Source: Fasciolopsis buskii
Lineage: Eukaryota > Platyhelminthes > Trematoda > Plagiorchiida > Fasciolidae
Length of the DNA stretch: 64,000 nt
Assembly (NCBI GenBank): GCA_008360955.1
Contig: LUCM01001643.1
Coordinates: forward strand, 1 to 64,000
Reading direction: 5' to 3'
Below the pieces are notes generated by a model. That model was not told the origin of the DNA. It was given only the letters and a program-made list of their open reading frames with translations, and did no database searches. Shown one piece after another: positions 37,614-51,121 of the stretch; the stretch's first letter is position 1, and each line of letters starts with the position of its first letter. The translations under genes and the position numbers were made by a program.

Positions 37614-38700
37614 NTATCATATTAAAACAGTATAAACGATGTAAATTTTCAAGCTCATCTATTTTTATCTGGACTTCGTTCAAGAAAAACAAACACCGGA
37701 AACAAAAAAGATCAGAAATTTGTCATTGACACAATCCAGTTCAGAACGAGCACAACCAGGAGAGGCGACAGTCTGAAATACGGCAAATTTCGCATTACTG
37801 TTCTGGTTGCTAGTTTCCTGAGCTCACATTCCAACCGGATACGATTTATTCGAAACATCTATTTGTATTCACCGTGTCACACGAACTGACGCGGAAAAAT
37901 AAAACGTGCACCCTGAAAACGGAACTCCGTTCAGCGGTGACTATGCGTCACTTGGTTCGATAAATAAGAAAAACCGGTGCGGGAAAGAAAAAGTTCCTTT
38001 AAATGCCCGTTCGAGAACTGAAAACTCCGCTTTACTTAAATGTGATTTCCGCCGGATTAGGTACCGAAATATTCACTTTCTGTTACAACCACCAAGCATA
38101 AATGTTGTGAAAAAGGAACGCCTGGTAGCAGCTAGAGAATTGGCAGGCTTGATTCTGAAATGTGGTACCATAGAACCACATGAATTTTCATTCCGTCAGG
38201 TGTGTCTGTCACATGAGGACGGCCTTCGGAGTTTTGGATCCATGATCCCAAAATCAAGGTCCTCCGTCTACACATATGGATGGAAGCAAAAAATTCCGTC
38301 CAATCACGGTCTGACTGTTAAAGGAACTCCCTATTTGGTACTTTTTAGTAGTAGGAGATTGAATGTTTTTATGAAATAATTCACCAAAGGATATCATCGC
38401 TCAATTGACCATAAAGAAACCATGGAAGCACTGTACAGCTGTTTCATCCTTGTTAGGAATCATCAGCGATGATATCACAAGGTGAATTATTTCATGAAAA
38501 CATTCAATCTCCTACTACTAAAATGTACCAAGTAACCACGCTGTGTAGGTCATATCCAAAGCCTTGGTCGTACTTAGGCTACCTGCACAGAAGTGATCTA
38601 TGAGTAGGGGTCGATCGCTGTGAGCTAACGGACAGTAACCGTGCAAACCAGTGACGGATAGGTGCAACATCATGTGGTGAAGTTCAACAAACCGTTCAGA

Positions 38701-38905
38701 GCCTGCCCGGTAGCGTAATGGCTAAGGCGTTCGACTCACAATCGTTCGTCCCGGGTTCGCGTGCCAGTTCGGGCGCGACGCGGTCCATATGCACTGCTGA
38801 TGATTCCTAACAAGCTGGATGAAACAGCTCTACACTGCCTCCATCGTTTCTTTATGGTCAGTTGAACGACGATATCACACGGTGAATTATTTCAATAGAA
38901 CTCCC
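38701..38905 (+). repeat. tRNA-derived SINE: head plus body
   Basis: The head (38701-38771) has A and B boxes at tRNA spacing. The body (38772-38905) begins GGCGCGACGCGGTCC, includes GATGATTCCTAACAAGCTGG and ends near GGTGAATTATTTCA. The body recurs in reverse orientation within the foldback at 37221-37327 and 38379-38485, which supports a dispersed repeat over a functional tRNA gene. A related head lies at 61770-61835. Confidence 0.75.
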
Positions 38906-41900
38906 TATTCCTGCGCACTTCGGATCACATGGTTAAACCAACAACGAAGTTGTACAAATAAGGGGAGCCTGCAGAAAATGATGTTTGATATGCATACCTG
39001 ACGAGTGGCAGGAGCCTAGTATGTGGTTTTGAGGATTGTTATCCTTCCACTCAAACAAAAATGCCGATTGCAGTGAAATTCAGAAGCGTACTGCGGACGT
39101 TACTTAAGTGAATAAGTTTCTAATAATTATGATGAAATGACTGGTCCTGGGCAGCCGCACTCACTACTAAAATTCGAGTTCAGTGCAGAACTACGTCCAG
39201 TTTCTTAGGGAGTGTTCGCATCACTGCCGGACAAAGATGTGACCTCTGGGCAAAAGGCTATGCGTGCAGCATGAGAGCAACGTACAACTGCAGCAATCAA
39301 TGTTCATGATGGATGATTTCACTTTGGGAAGCTTACGTAGCCAATAGGAGTTTGGCTATTTATGGGCAGGCCAAATTAGTTACGAATGAGTTGCAAGTAG
39401 TAGCGATGAAGTCCAATAAACAGCAGTGAATCATTCCGAATACCCGATGATTATAATATATCAGGATGTTGGTCGTCCGTATCGGATTTATGTTCAAATC
39501 CGGGTGCGGCGGACATGAGCAGCTTACGTATTTTAGCAAGGGATGAATGGAAACTAGCTATTTTCAAGATATTTTCCGTCCTTTTCGGTCAAATCCTTTC
39601 TAAAGGATATGAATACTTTCGCTCTCGGACGGAAATGTGCTTGTGGAATGAACGCTAGGGTGCCAGTTCATGATGCACGCTGTACAACAGTTGGTTTGAA
39701 TATCATCTTACTGACATTTAGGATTATTCATCAAGGAAACATACAATAAGTCTATGGGGTGGGGGTGGTAACAGAAAAGGACGCAGGATTTTCTGTACGC
39801 TAACTACGCCAGACAGCTATCAATATGATCATTGCGATGATGATGGTGATGATGATGATGAACTGGATATTGTTTTTTTAAAACCATTTGCGTCCTTTGA
39901 AAAAAATCAGTCTAACAACGATTTCTTGTCTAAATGAATAGACTAGAACGATATTTTTTCTGGTCAGATAAGTATGGAAACCAACTGATAAACGGATTGT
40001 GATGGTGACAAGCTGATGATCAAGTCATATATTTTCAAGTGAATGGTTTCAAAATGACAAACCGATGAAACGTTTTAAATCAGAGTTATTAAATGTGTTG
40101 ATTGCTCAGGCAAACGTCTATCCTTCCTATTGAAACTTAAAATGATGGCGGAAAAGGAAATAAATCCTTAGTTACTAATCATTTGTTGTCAACTTACAGT
40201 ATTTTTATTCAACTGTTTTAGGCCGTTGGCTGTTATATTTCCTCAGCTAAATTTGACTAACTCCATCGGAAGCAGTTTCTCGAGTTAAAAGTCCAAACAG
40301 CACTGTCTGAGTAATATAATCGAATCAACTGGACGATACATGGTCTATCTGAATCATCAAACAGGCTGACATCAAACGTCAATGCAAACCAATTAGGGAA
40401 ATAGACTATGTCGACTTTTTCGTTGAAATTGGTGGGAATGAAACCAGTTCCAAACACTCCTGTATCATTCGGTTTCACACATCAAAACCGGGAGGGAGCG
40501 GCTGTGGTTACTCACTTGGACCACGGTCAACGTGAGACATCACGCTTTGCCCTAGATAGCCCCGAGCAAAGCAACCGGCATCTAAATCCCTGTCCCTAGA
40601 CTATAGTGCGGAGAGGGTGAGGAACGTTAGGCCTCCTAGACACTAGGTGGGATAAAACTCAGAAACTATGTCTAGGAAGTTGCTGCTTTCAATGAAAACA
40701 GTGACTGTTGGATAACGTATTCTGCGTACTAGGAGCATACATGAGACATCCAAGTGAGTAGTTGTTACTCAACAAAAGATCGGTTTTCGGCAAGTTTACT
40801 GGATCTCCTAAATGGCATTTTCATTGATTTGCAAGCTTAATGCGATTAGTTAAGAGTTCACTTTCGCTTACTCGGAATGGGAGATTTCTCTCCCCACTTA
40901 TCCATACTAGACTTTCAACACATCGTGCATGTCAGTCAAATATTGCGCTTTTATTGGTGGGCGTAAGGTTATGTCAGAGTCCTCATTCGGACTCCATCGG
41001 AGTATGTTGCCTTCTGGTAACGCTGACGGTCGGACAGTGGATAACAATGGATCCGTTCACGGAATCGAAAAAAGGAACCAAAATTATAAGCAGTATACTA
41101 GCTGAATTAGGATCATTTTAATACCCAACGGTGGGCACTGTAGGAACACTGCAAAGACAATCCTCGTCCCCTTACGGGTTTTGCAGTCTGTATCTTGCAC
41201 AAAATAATTTGATTTTCTCCTCCCATTTCGGATGTCGGTGAAGGCTAGCAGAAAAAAATCCAGATCATCACAGTTCTAGAATGCAAGCTGGAATGAATGA
41301 AATGAATCGAACACTACAGAATGTTGCACCTAATTTACCTTCCTTCCTTTATTATTTTATCATTTCTTGCGCAAATATCAGAGTAAAATTCCAACTAACA
41401 GACCAGGTATGAATGCAGTCTACAGAATTGAGAAAAAAATGATAACGAAATGAGTCGAAACCAGTGAATCCGGTAACAAACACCAAAATGTTGATCATTT
41501 GGCTATGGCGTTCACAGCCCTGTGGACAATATCAGGGAAACGTTGGCGAAAATTATCACGGTACCCATTACTTGTCATGGACACTACGGATAATACAAAT
41601 CCGGTTATGTCGTTGGTGATTTGAGAGGCTCCGACTCCCTATGACCAACACATAATGTTAGTTTCCTTTATCAAGAGATTTATCAACCATTCATTTATTT
41701 TACTTGAACCTATTCGCCCAAACATCAACATCACACTATTGGGTCGGGCTTAATGGTGGTGATTTGAGTGAGGCACTCCTCCGGTGGAAGCCATGGCAAT
41801 GTAACTTGATACCGGTCCGCTCAACAGAAGAAAATCTGCGGACTCAGTGTATCGCAGTGCGTGTGTTGTGTATCCGATTTCCGTGCAGTTACTATGGGAA

Positions 41901-44900
41901 CATCATGGGAACATGTCCGAATTTTCATCCTATTAAAAACATGAAAACTGTTCCATCTCGCAGATTAAATATTGGTCGACTTCCAGAGTAAGCTACGGTT
42001 CATTGTAATTGTGAATTATTAAGCTGGGTTGTGACAGATGAATCATTGTCACAGATTCTTAGACATACTGGATTCGCTCACGGTATTCAAGACAATTTTA
42101 GACAGTGCCATGCGCTTTTGTTACCGACACTGTGCCATTGACAAATTTCTACTCACCTAACCCATTTGATAAAATTCTGAATCATTCACGCAGTGTGTGA
42201 GCCCTCGGGCAGAATGGACAGTAGCAAACGCGGAAAGCGTTTGACCCAGACTTGATTCGAACTCACGTTTGAGAAACCATAAATTTATTCCGTGAATATT
42301 TTCGTTATTTTTACACTCAAACTTTGCAGTTTGTAAAAGTTAATCATTGTCACTGGGAGAACCAAATACGAAAGAAAATATCTTAAAGCAAAATGTGATA
42401 AGAAAAAATCTGTGGAGGTCAAATGCTGACGAATATCGTGCGTCTGTTTTAACATCTGCAATGGTTTTATAACAAATGCCGTCGTCTAAATAAATTATGC
42501 ATTCTTACTCATCGTTCTTCTGAGATACTTATGGACTTATTTTCGATTTCCCCAAGCACCCAGCTTTTGAAATGGATGCCAATAAAAAGTAAATTGTAAG
42601 GACGGGAAACGAAAAGACCGTTCGTTGGTCCTCATATGTTCACATGAGTGTTATCGAAGACGAACAGGATTTAGTGAATCGTGCAAAATTGTGTGAAAAA
42701 GAAACTATCGCTTACACTCGTCGAATGCGCCATCCTTGATATGGCATATTGATCAAGAATCGCCCAAATCAGACACGAACTGCTACGATCACGTCATTCA
42801 GTGTAACCTTGTCATCGTCACGTGAAACGAATCCAGTCTGGAAACTTCGTAACACTTAGCAGAATGAAACATTCCACACCGTATTGATGTTAAAAAAACA
42901 TTAGGAATATACTATGACAGTCAGTGCCTTCGTACACATAACTGGGAAATTCAGGTTTCTGTTATTGCTAGACCTCTGGGTATTGTCAACACCAATGATT
43001 GGACTAGTCGGTATCGCCTGATGCTACAAATATTGCATTTATGGCAAAGTATTGGTTGACTACAAACTACGGAACATAACCGAGTATCTCAGATAAGAAG
43101 CGACGTCGAAGGATTTGAAGCATATCACTAATGGATTAAGGATTCTTTTCGTTTAAGTTTTATAACGTTTGTCAAGTATGTCAAATGATAATTGGTACCT
43201 AGTCAAGCTCACTTCTAAATTATTGCTAACAAGGAATCCACTGCAGAATGTCATGTGGGCTTCTTCGACAACATTTACGGGAAAATTGCAAAGGTAGAAT
43301 AGCTGCTGGGTCGTAGAAACGACTATGTACTCACAGGATATTCCTCCTACGACTTGGGCTTTGTTGCCCTTGATACTTGCAGCATCATTCTCAAGCCCAT
43401 GGGTGGTATTTACACCTCAAAAACTGCGCAATTCTCCCAGGAACAATTCGTTATTCAAAGGTTTATATGAAATATGGAAGCATGTCTAGAAGTGTCCGTT
43501 TATGAAAATCAGAAATACTGAGAAATTTCGGGAAGATGGAACGAAAGTGAATAAAACATGAGTAGTATAAATTGAGACGATGAATTGGAAGCATATATCC
43601 TCCGGGGAGAAATTAAATGAATTCTTCACCGGGTAACGCAACCCGATTTATCACCTCATGGTCTCCCAGTTCAGCAATCTCGCTCGAGACCAAATTTGTT
43701 CAACGAATGGATTGTTCATGCTTTCAAAGAATAGAACCGAACAGAACTGACGACAAAGCGTTAGACTTATCATGTACCCAATAACTGGATGAAAATTGGA
43801 TATGATTGAAATGGCAATTTTGTCCAATGCAACCCTACACACAGGAGGAAAAGTAAACAGTATGTAAATATACGAAATCGCTTTGGTTTCCAAATTACCA
43901 ATGAGTAAATACCCATATGTGGTAAAAATTATCCTATAGGTTTATTAAACGATGACGACGGGAGCGATCATTTTCCTCCCCTAACAAATGTCACCAGGTG
44001 CCAGCAATCGTCAGTGCGTTACTATCTCCGTCTTAACCGTGAGAGTTCCATTTATCTGTTTACACCTTCCGCCAATGATCGAACTAGGCGGATGATGAAC
44101 TGGTCGTACAAACACAATACACTCAGTTCAAGACAACGGTCCTTCAAAGAAACCATTGTCATTTCCTCTGCTCACGTGTTCATAAAATTGCTGCCGCGAA
44201 TTAATTTATCGATATTTAGCAAAACAAAAACAAGACCAAACTTCTGTCTGACAAAGTCCGATTTTTTAGATCACTTAGCTGTACTAAGCTGAACTTTTTC
44301 TCATGTTTCTTCGTAGCTGATTTTACAAAGCACTTAGTTTTTACGGTAGAATTGTTCAGACAACAAATTGAATCCAGTTTTGTTGGCCCTCAGTATAATC
44401 GAGAACAGCACTCCGAAGAACATGAATTTTTGGCTAGGAAAGATTGTTATTTTAAAATTCGTCGATTTTGATCGAGTTTGATTGGACAAAAATATCTGAC
44501 AAGTAGTCAAGTTCGGTTTCCGTTTTTTGCAACCATCTCCCTTTAACTGATACCCCGGAGTTTAGGTTGCCAATTCAAAGTGCTGTAATCACAGAAGAGA
44601 AGTTGACGAAGAACAGTAAGAGGACCGGTGCAATACATAAGAATAGATCAACTGAAGGGGGAAAAACATTGAATAAAAACCCCTTTAAACTGCTACCATT
44701 AAGAGCATCATTTGCCCTCCCCAACCGTCTCATTGCTAGTCTACCTCAACATACACAAGCCGATTCGTTAGTCAAGGTTTTTATGCTCTTAGCTTTCTCG
44801 TGGGCAGACCACCTCAACTTGTCTTGTCCTGGACAGTGGCAAGGCAATTGCTTTGTGAGCTGAAAAAAAGTATGCTACAAACACTTTAATCTATTTATGT

Positions 44901-45000
44901 TCAACGTTTCTACAAGCTGAAACCAAAGGATCAGTATTGGATGCAGAACGCCTCTGATTTTGTCAAAAGATTCTCTCCAGGAATACTGCGGAAAACATAA
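38906..45000. other. Intronic stretch without recognised genes
   Basis: It contains a GATGAT microsatellite (39836-39861), a possible SINE B box near 39485-39500 (ATGTTCAAATCC) and another on the minus strand near 42255-42265 (GAGTTCGAATC). No coding motif was recognised. Confidence 0.5.
39836..39861. repeat. (GAT)n microsatellite
   Basis: A short run of GATGATG units with one GGTGAT variant. Confidence 0.85.
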
Positions 45001-46070
45001 ACGTTCGCACGCTGACCTACTTCGCGTGTTTTCCAACCGCCATAATCGCGGTTCTTACCTCGATAACAGGAATAGCATTATCGCTGCGCATGCACTCGAC
45101 CTCTGATCGATAGTCATACTGGCCTATCAAAGGCACAGATCCGGCAAATCGGCGAATACCAATCGAGTCTGTTGTCTAAACGGCGATCATCGGGTGAGAC
45201 GTAACTCACGAATAACAAGATTTGTCTACATCTCCCAACTCCCCCATTTGGTTTTGGGACTATCTACTATTACTACAACATTTCACGAACTGCAGCAGTA
45301 AAATACATCCCAGGCATAGCTGCGATATCGTCCAGACGGCCAAGAAATATCCGTAATTTAACTACCTTAAATCATCCGTAAATTCCGAAATGTGCACTTT
45401 GCTGCAAGAAATTCACTGCCGTAGCAAGTACAGATACCAATATTTTCACATAGGGTGCAACGATTTTTCTTATCAACCCAATGGAAAATCTGAAAAGGAT
45501 TGAAAGCAGAGCACCCCTGACGGAAAACACTTCTATGAATGAACTCGGATGAAGGATTGCCGTAAATATCAACTCGGTTTTCGCCATTAGCCTATGGGGA
45601 TTCAACTAAGAACCGAATTTCCCTGTAACTGCCTCCAATGACCAAAGGCGCCATAGAACCACGTGAATGCCTACGTCGACTACCACTTTCTGCTCTAGAA
45701 AGACAAATAACACAGGCTAATGGAAGATCTCTGTGTACTGTTATCCGTCTGTGGCCAATGCAAACAACAACGCTAGATAACGGGAGCATTCCTCTTAGTG
45801 TTAAACATGCCTCTGCGATTTTCTTTGGGTGATCCAACACTTCGCTTTTGATAGTTGATTCAACCCAACGTTTTTGAATTTGCCCCCTTTCCCGGGAGTT
45901 TGGCAATCTCTTGTGTTAACGCATTGCCGCCGTCCTTGGAGGACGACGGAGACCACTTTCCTGAAAACCTCTATTTCTGATAGCGAACCAATGTCCACTT
46001 GTTTTTATTTAGCTTGGGGCGCGATTGTAACGTGCACTGCTGAATTAGGTCAAACAAAGAGTTCCTGAAA
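45000..46070. other. Segment with overlapping open frames on both strands, origin unknown
   Basis: Between 45592 and 46068 several frames stay open on both strands (45592-45906 and 45801-45998 minus, 45638-45832 and 45874-46068 plus). No domain was recognised. A minus-strand stretch near 45500 (VFRQGC) faintly recalls the VRQGC box of RTE reverse transcriptases. This may be an old mobile-element fragment. Confidence 0.25.
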
Positions 46071-46724
46071 TGCTCCCTTAATTGTTCCAGATAACCTTAA
46101 TAGGAATGAATCAAAAAATTGTCATATTCTTACTCCACTCCAGATCCATTGGTACATGTTGCAGTGTTTTATCGATAATTGCTGTCTCCTCCATTTCCCT
46201 GTATTCATTTACTCATCACTGATCATGGCCTTTTCTAATCTGCTCAAATCTTAGGTTTATGCATCTCGGAAGCGGAAAGTAATAGGTATAAACCAAAGAA
46301 GCTGAGGTTAATGTTACTGATTGCTTGAGAGACCAACATGAGCTGGAATGATTCGTGGTATCTGTCGTTGACCTGCTGCCGATATTCGGTTAGGTTCTGG
46401 GCATTTCGTTGTGACGACAACCTCGTTGAAACTTCCGACGGAAACTTAAGTCGAGGATTATCGTCCAGAATCAGCTATATAAGTCACGCGGCTTTGGTTT
46501 TAGTAAGAACAAGTGTCAACAAGTACAAATTCATGACATGAGTCCATAGGCGTGGACCAGAATGGCAGCCGGTCTTCGATGGATCTACGTAGCCGATGAT
46601 CCAATAGGACGTAGCCTTTTTATCTTCTATTTTACTTCCTCCAGTGATGAAACAACCATGCACATTATTATTCTGGAAGGGGCCTGCGACCGTCAGAATG
46701 CTCCCAAATGGGAGGTCGACCTGC

Positions 46725-46797
46725 TCTAGAAAGATTCGAACACTTCATGACCAAAATCTGCGACTTTATCCGCTTGACTACCGTTAGCCCATCTGAG
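46725..46797 (-). repeat. tRNA-derived SINE head
   Basis: On the minus strand GGGCTAACGGTAGTCAAGCG gives an A box, and GAAGTGTTCGAATCTTTC gives a B box, at tRNA spacing. The arm pairing is too poor for a confident tRNA gene call. Confidence 0.55.
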
Positions 46798-49074
46798 TCC
46801 AAACTGAACGGAGGAGCCGGCGGGTGGTAAGTGAGCCCGTGTAGCATTTTTATGATAGAAGAGTGTTTTGTACATTCAAGTCCCTTTAGAAATCTGAACA
46901 ATATAAGAACAAACAGGATCGAAGGATAGACTAGCTTCCACTATTTCGCGTTCGCTTCTCAACTGTATAAAAACATTCACATTGGAAGTGACTCTGAAAA
47001 ATTATAAAGCTGCTGATAAAGAAAACTACCACGTTCACCTGTCCAATCCGATTGATTTCGATGACCTCATTCATTCCCATTGATTTTTTCCTATATTGCT
47101 TTCGATGTCTACAGGTCTGTCATTCCTCAGAACCAAGTCTTGTGTGAATGAGTATGCCCAGTTTGGGATCTAATGCTACATAGTTGAATTCAGTCTGCCC
47201 CGTGGTGCTGCTTATTTTTGTACTCATATAATTAAACATTTCTGACCAGAAACAGTGTTTGAACGAATCAGACCTGAGTGAGACGATAGTCGTTGTCTGT
47301 TTGATCTACTGGGACAGTGAATGGGCTTCCGATATCACTACTCTTTCCCGTAAACAGCGAACTTGGGTATTGAAAACAATAGCAACCACCAAAACCTCCG
47401 GTGAAGGTGCCCTTCGAAATAACCTAGGAGAAGTTTACCGAGAACTGATTTTTGACACCAACAGAGTTGCAGCCGGTGAGCTGAAAAATCATGCAACAAA
47501 CTAACAATGACTATCGACGTGTACAGAATTGTCCGTCGAAACTGCTTAGGGGACATTGTTGATTGGAATTCAGCCTCGGTCGTTGTGCTCCATGCGACCC
47601 CGATGAGTCACGAGCACCCGAAGCCAGATGATTTGTCATGAGAAGAGTGAAGCTAGGCACCGAGGTCGTACGTGGGCTGCGAACAGCGATTACGGACGGG
47701 TAGCTTACATGCGCATAAGCCCATCTTGAATTTATTAGAGGTCCTTGCTGGAGCAACTTGTTGCCCTTTCTAGTAGTGAATGAAGAATGAAGGCAGTCAA
47801 ATGAGGATTAAATTTGGGGCTAGGCAGTGCACTCACTTTGTTTCCTCCCTATCTATTAATAGTACGCTCGGGAAAATATGTTGATTTGCAATCTCTCCTA
47901 GAAATTTTTCTGGTCCCCATCTGGGAAAAATTATTACCGGTACGGTTTCTCGTACAAAGGATAAGATTGTGTTTGGCTTAGCAGTGGTTTACGGACACCC
48001 ACGCTGCAGAAGAAATTTGTTCGATGCTCTTGGACGGAACCTATGACTCAAAAGTTTGGCTTAACGGACAGTGCTGCATTAGCCCAACAGGGAAAATGAG
48101 GTAAACACGGTGAGGAGCTTCTTTATACGAACTGATTAGAAATACTTTAACGATTTCCACCTCTTTTCCCCCGTTGTCTGGAATGACGTTTCGTTATGGA
48201 TGCGAAATCCTACATTTCAGTTCTTTATCTCAATAAGTGGAACCGCATAGAATAGCATCCTTTGGCCTGACGGCCTTAAAGCTTAAGTCGTAGACAGCTA
48301 CCCAACGAAATGTGATAACTTCTTCCATCTCCAAGGCTAATCCCGAATACTCCACTCTTAATTGGTGAGCAGCTACTTCTCACCTTCGCTTAATAGATTT
48401 ATTTCTCCAGGGGCTGAATAGCGGGTTGTTCAGAACCGTGCGTTTGTCAGATGACTGTTTCTATGGCATCTGGTTTCATCTAATCCTCAGGTTTTAGAAT
48501 TGGGGTCTCGGAGGTAAAATAGGTATTAAGACTTCAAGAGACGGTCTTGCCGTGATATCCTTAACAAGGTTGCTTCAGATGAGGGCATAAGTCCGGCAAG
48601 GTGGTTATATAAGATTTTTGGAACATGCTCCAGACAACTGGAGACCCAGGATTCATGGTCTTCTGTCAGGGTGACGTATCGCGTATTCCGAAGTATCTTT
48701 AATACGGTGGCTGCAAGACTAACACAAACCTACTTGTCATTTGCCAGACGGATTTCAAAGCATATTTGAGCCAACAGTACAGTAGAAGGGGAATAATTAG
48801 ACGTTGGGGACTGGAAGAGGAGCGAGCAGCAACCATGAACTTGAAACTTAACAGGAGAAAAATGTTCACAAAAGTTTAGGTTGTTTGGTCATTAGGGTGA
48901 AACCGTTGGCAACCGTAAATATCGTCTATAATAGTTTCAGAGCTTACTTTATTCGGTTGCATGGAAATCAGTAAGGACGCATTTTCATATGTGAAACATA
49001 GCACCTTTGTGCTTGATGAAGCCTGGATACGGGAACGAATCTTTGTTTTCCGTTGATCCGACTAGGTCAGTTTG

Positions 49075-49168
49075 TTGACCTCGACGGGATTTGAACCGAA
49101 AGGCAAACGTGTTGATCAGAATTTAATTATGCCTGCAATGTTGCCGCTAAACCACGTGGCCACGACGA
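49075..49168 (-). repeat. tRNA-derived SINE head
   Basis: On the minus strand ACGTGGTTTAGCGGCAAC is a good A box and TTTCGGTTCAAATCCCG a very good B box. The interval between them is longer than in most tRNAs, so a SINE or a tRNA pseudogene fits better than a working tRNA. Confidence 0.55.
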
Positions 49169-51079
49169 AGGTATTTCTGAAATTTTACTCCAGGATCATT
49201 GATCGATTACTAGTCAAAAAGACAAAAGCTCAGACGATCGGGATTATGAACCAGTGGATTTGTGGGGCGTGAAAAAATTTGAACTTTCCCATTTATTTAG
49301 CAGTTCGGAAAAAGGACAGTAAATGAACGAACAATTTGAAAGTTTCAATCAGTTTGCAATTTAGCTTAGCGATATCATCGATTAGATGGTAAAATTTGAC
49401 AAACATTCAATTGGTTCCGAAAACAATTGTGAAGTCGCCGCCGATAGTCCACTCATTTGTAATTTCATGCGAAAAAATAAATTAGAAATTCTTATTTGAT
49501 TTGTAAGTATTGGAACTGAAACAATCGTCCCGGGTCTTTTTGTGTTGTTATCAGTTGGTGGTCCAATCAAACATGCCTTGTTGACAAATTGTAGATTTAT
49601 GAAAGATTCTAACCGTGTCGAGCCCCTCGTCATCAAAACAAGCACAGAAATACACGAACAAACAAACACATGCACACGCATGCAAGCATCCCGGCTTTTT
49701 TTACCGTAGATTTCAATTTCGAGGTTTTCACTCTGCTTCAAAGAATGAGTGATCAAATGTGAACTAGTTGTCCATGCATTAAGGCCCAACACTACTATCG
49801 TCAGAGGCGGGCGACTGACGATCATTCATGGCTCCAAGAGCTTCTTTACTGTACGAATGTATACTTAGAATAGAATTGAACATTTTCGATTAAAAAATTG
49901 TGTACGCTCTCGGAGAGTTTGTAAAGCTCAGACTAGGTTTAGCAAACAAGATAAGACATCATTTTATTTTCGTATAATTGGTGTTGTGTATTTGTACCCT
50001 GTTTGCTACAAGTAAAAGAGTGGCATTCGTATTCTAATAAGGGAACAGTTAAAAGACCAGTTGCTGTTACACAAACAATCGGTCAAGTCAGGAAATAAAT
50101 CAAGTTAGAAGCGAACAGAAAAAAGTCGGTTGGTGGATCATAGATATTTCGCAACAGATTTACTAACGTAGCCCTATTCAAAAAACATTAATCTGACGTG
50201 CGAATAAGTGACCGCGGTATTCATGTGGAGGCGAGTGAGTTTGACTATGGACCGAGAAAACGATGCGAACGAAATCGTGAAAACCTAGGCCGAGGTCATT
50301 TTCTTGTTTCAGACAGGAACTAACAGACAGGCATTTTCTCGGACTTGATGACAAGTGCCTATATGTTTACTACGAGTCACCGGGAGTACGATGGAGACCA
50401 ACAACGGTGTAGTGTCTGAAAGTGGGTCAACGTATACCTGAGGCTACCACATTTGCACAAGTTTGTCATCTGCCTCGAGTTTGGACAAATTGATGAGTAA
50501 TGGGATTGCTTAATGAATCCCAACTAGTAGATTAAACATTGACTGTATTGGCAGAATAATGATGTGATTTATGCAACATTTCAATAAAAGTCTCACTGTT
50601 TAGAAGGCAATGAACCAAGATGTGGGTGTTTGTATCGGCTGTAGACCTCCAACTTTCATCGCCACAAGACAAAAGGAAAGCGATGCTAATTTTAGGTAGT
50701 ATGGAAGATTAGTACCGAGGATTACTATCCGTGTCCAAATTTGGTTTACAATTTATTAAGTAACAATCTTGTCTTTCTGCTAACTCGTGTGCTTTTTTCC
50801 GTCGGTGTACTCAAGACCACGTGCATGAAGCGAGAGCATTCAATCAAAATGTTTCTATTCGGACGGGAATGGGAATAGCAGACAAAAAATTGGTTGGACT
50901 AGCAGATGACAGCAACGATTGTCTCCATTGTGTAGAACCTACCTCACCTTAACGGGCCTTATTCACAAGACAGCAATTCATCCCATTAGAATGATTAAAA
51001 TTTTTGAGTTTCACTCTGCAACGGGTGACATTCATTTTATTCAAGCAATTAACTATTTTTATGCATTTGTAGTTTCAGC

Positions 51080-51121
51080 TTTCGGAATGCATGCAAATTT
51101 GCATGCATTTTTTATCCGAAA
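51080..51121. promoter_or_regulatory. 24-bp perfect palindrome with back-to-back octamer motifs
   Basis: Bases 51086-51109 form a perfect palindrome centred on ATGCAAATTTGCAT, which holds the POU/Oct octamer ATGCAAAT on both strands, flanked by GCATGC on each side. Seven-base outer arms (TTTCGGA at 51080 and TCCGAAA at 51115) extend the hairpin. It lies in intron 1, 7 kb downstream of exon 1. The structure is seen; a regulatory role is inference. Confidence 0.4.

Larger units (their letters stand above)
36457..38771. other. 1,157-bp direct duplication separated by one N (37614), probable assembly overlap
   Basis: Bases 36457-37613 recur as 37615-38771 at a constant offset of 1,158. The first copy ends exactly at the N and the second begins immediately after it. 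The copies are nearly identical over most of their length. Differences cluster near the end of the first copy (for example TCTACTTGG versus CCTATTTGG, and several in the 37460-37535 segment), as expected for the low-quality end of a contig or for two haplotypes. The block contains an open frame of 157 codons, a foldback repeat and a tRNA-like SINE head, each therefore printed twice. Confidence 0.9.
46071..51060. other. Intronic stretch with two SINE heads
   Basis: Apart from the tRNA-like units at about 46725-46797 and 49075-49168 (both minus), I see no gene, recognised transposon or notable repeat. Confidence 0.5.

Noticed and set aside
37906..38379. Second 157-codon open frame taken as evidence for a tandem gene family
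   Set aside because: The whole 1,157-bp block is duplicated around an N, so the second frame is probably the same locus.
49075..49168. Functional tRNA gene on the minus strand
   Set aside because: Good A and B boxes, but the distance between them and the poor arm pairing fit a SINE head or pseudogene better.
49382..49825. Minus-strand open frame of 147 codons with a hydrophobic stretch
   Set aside because: No recognisable domain, no splice context, and part of it is CA/TG-rich low-complexity sequence.
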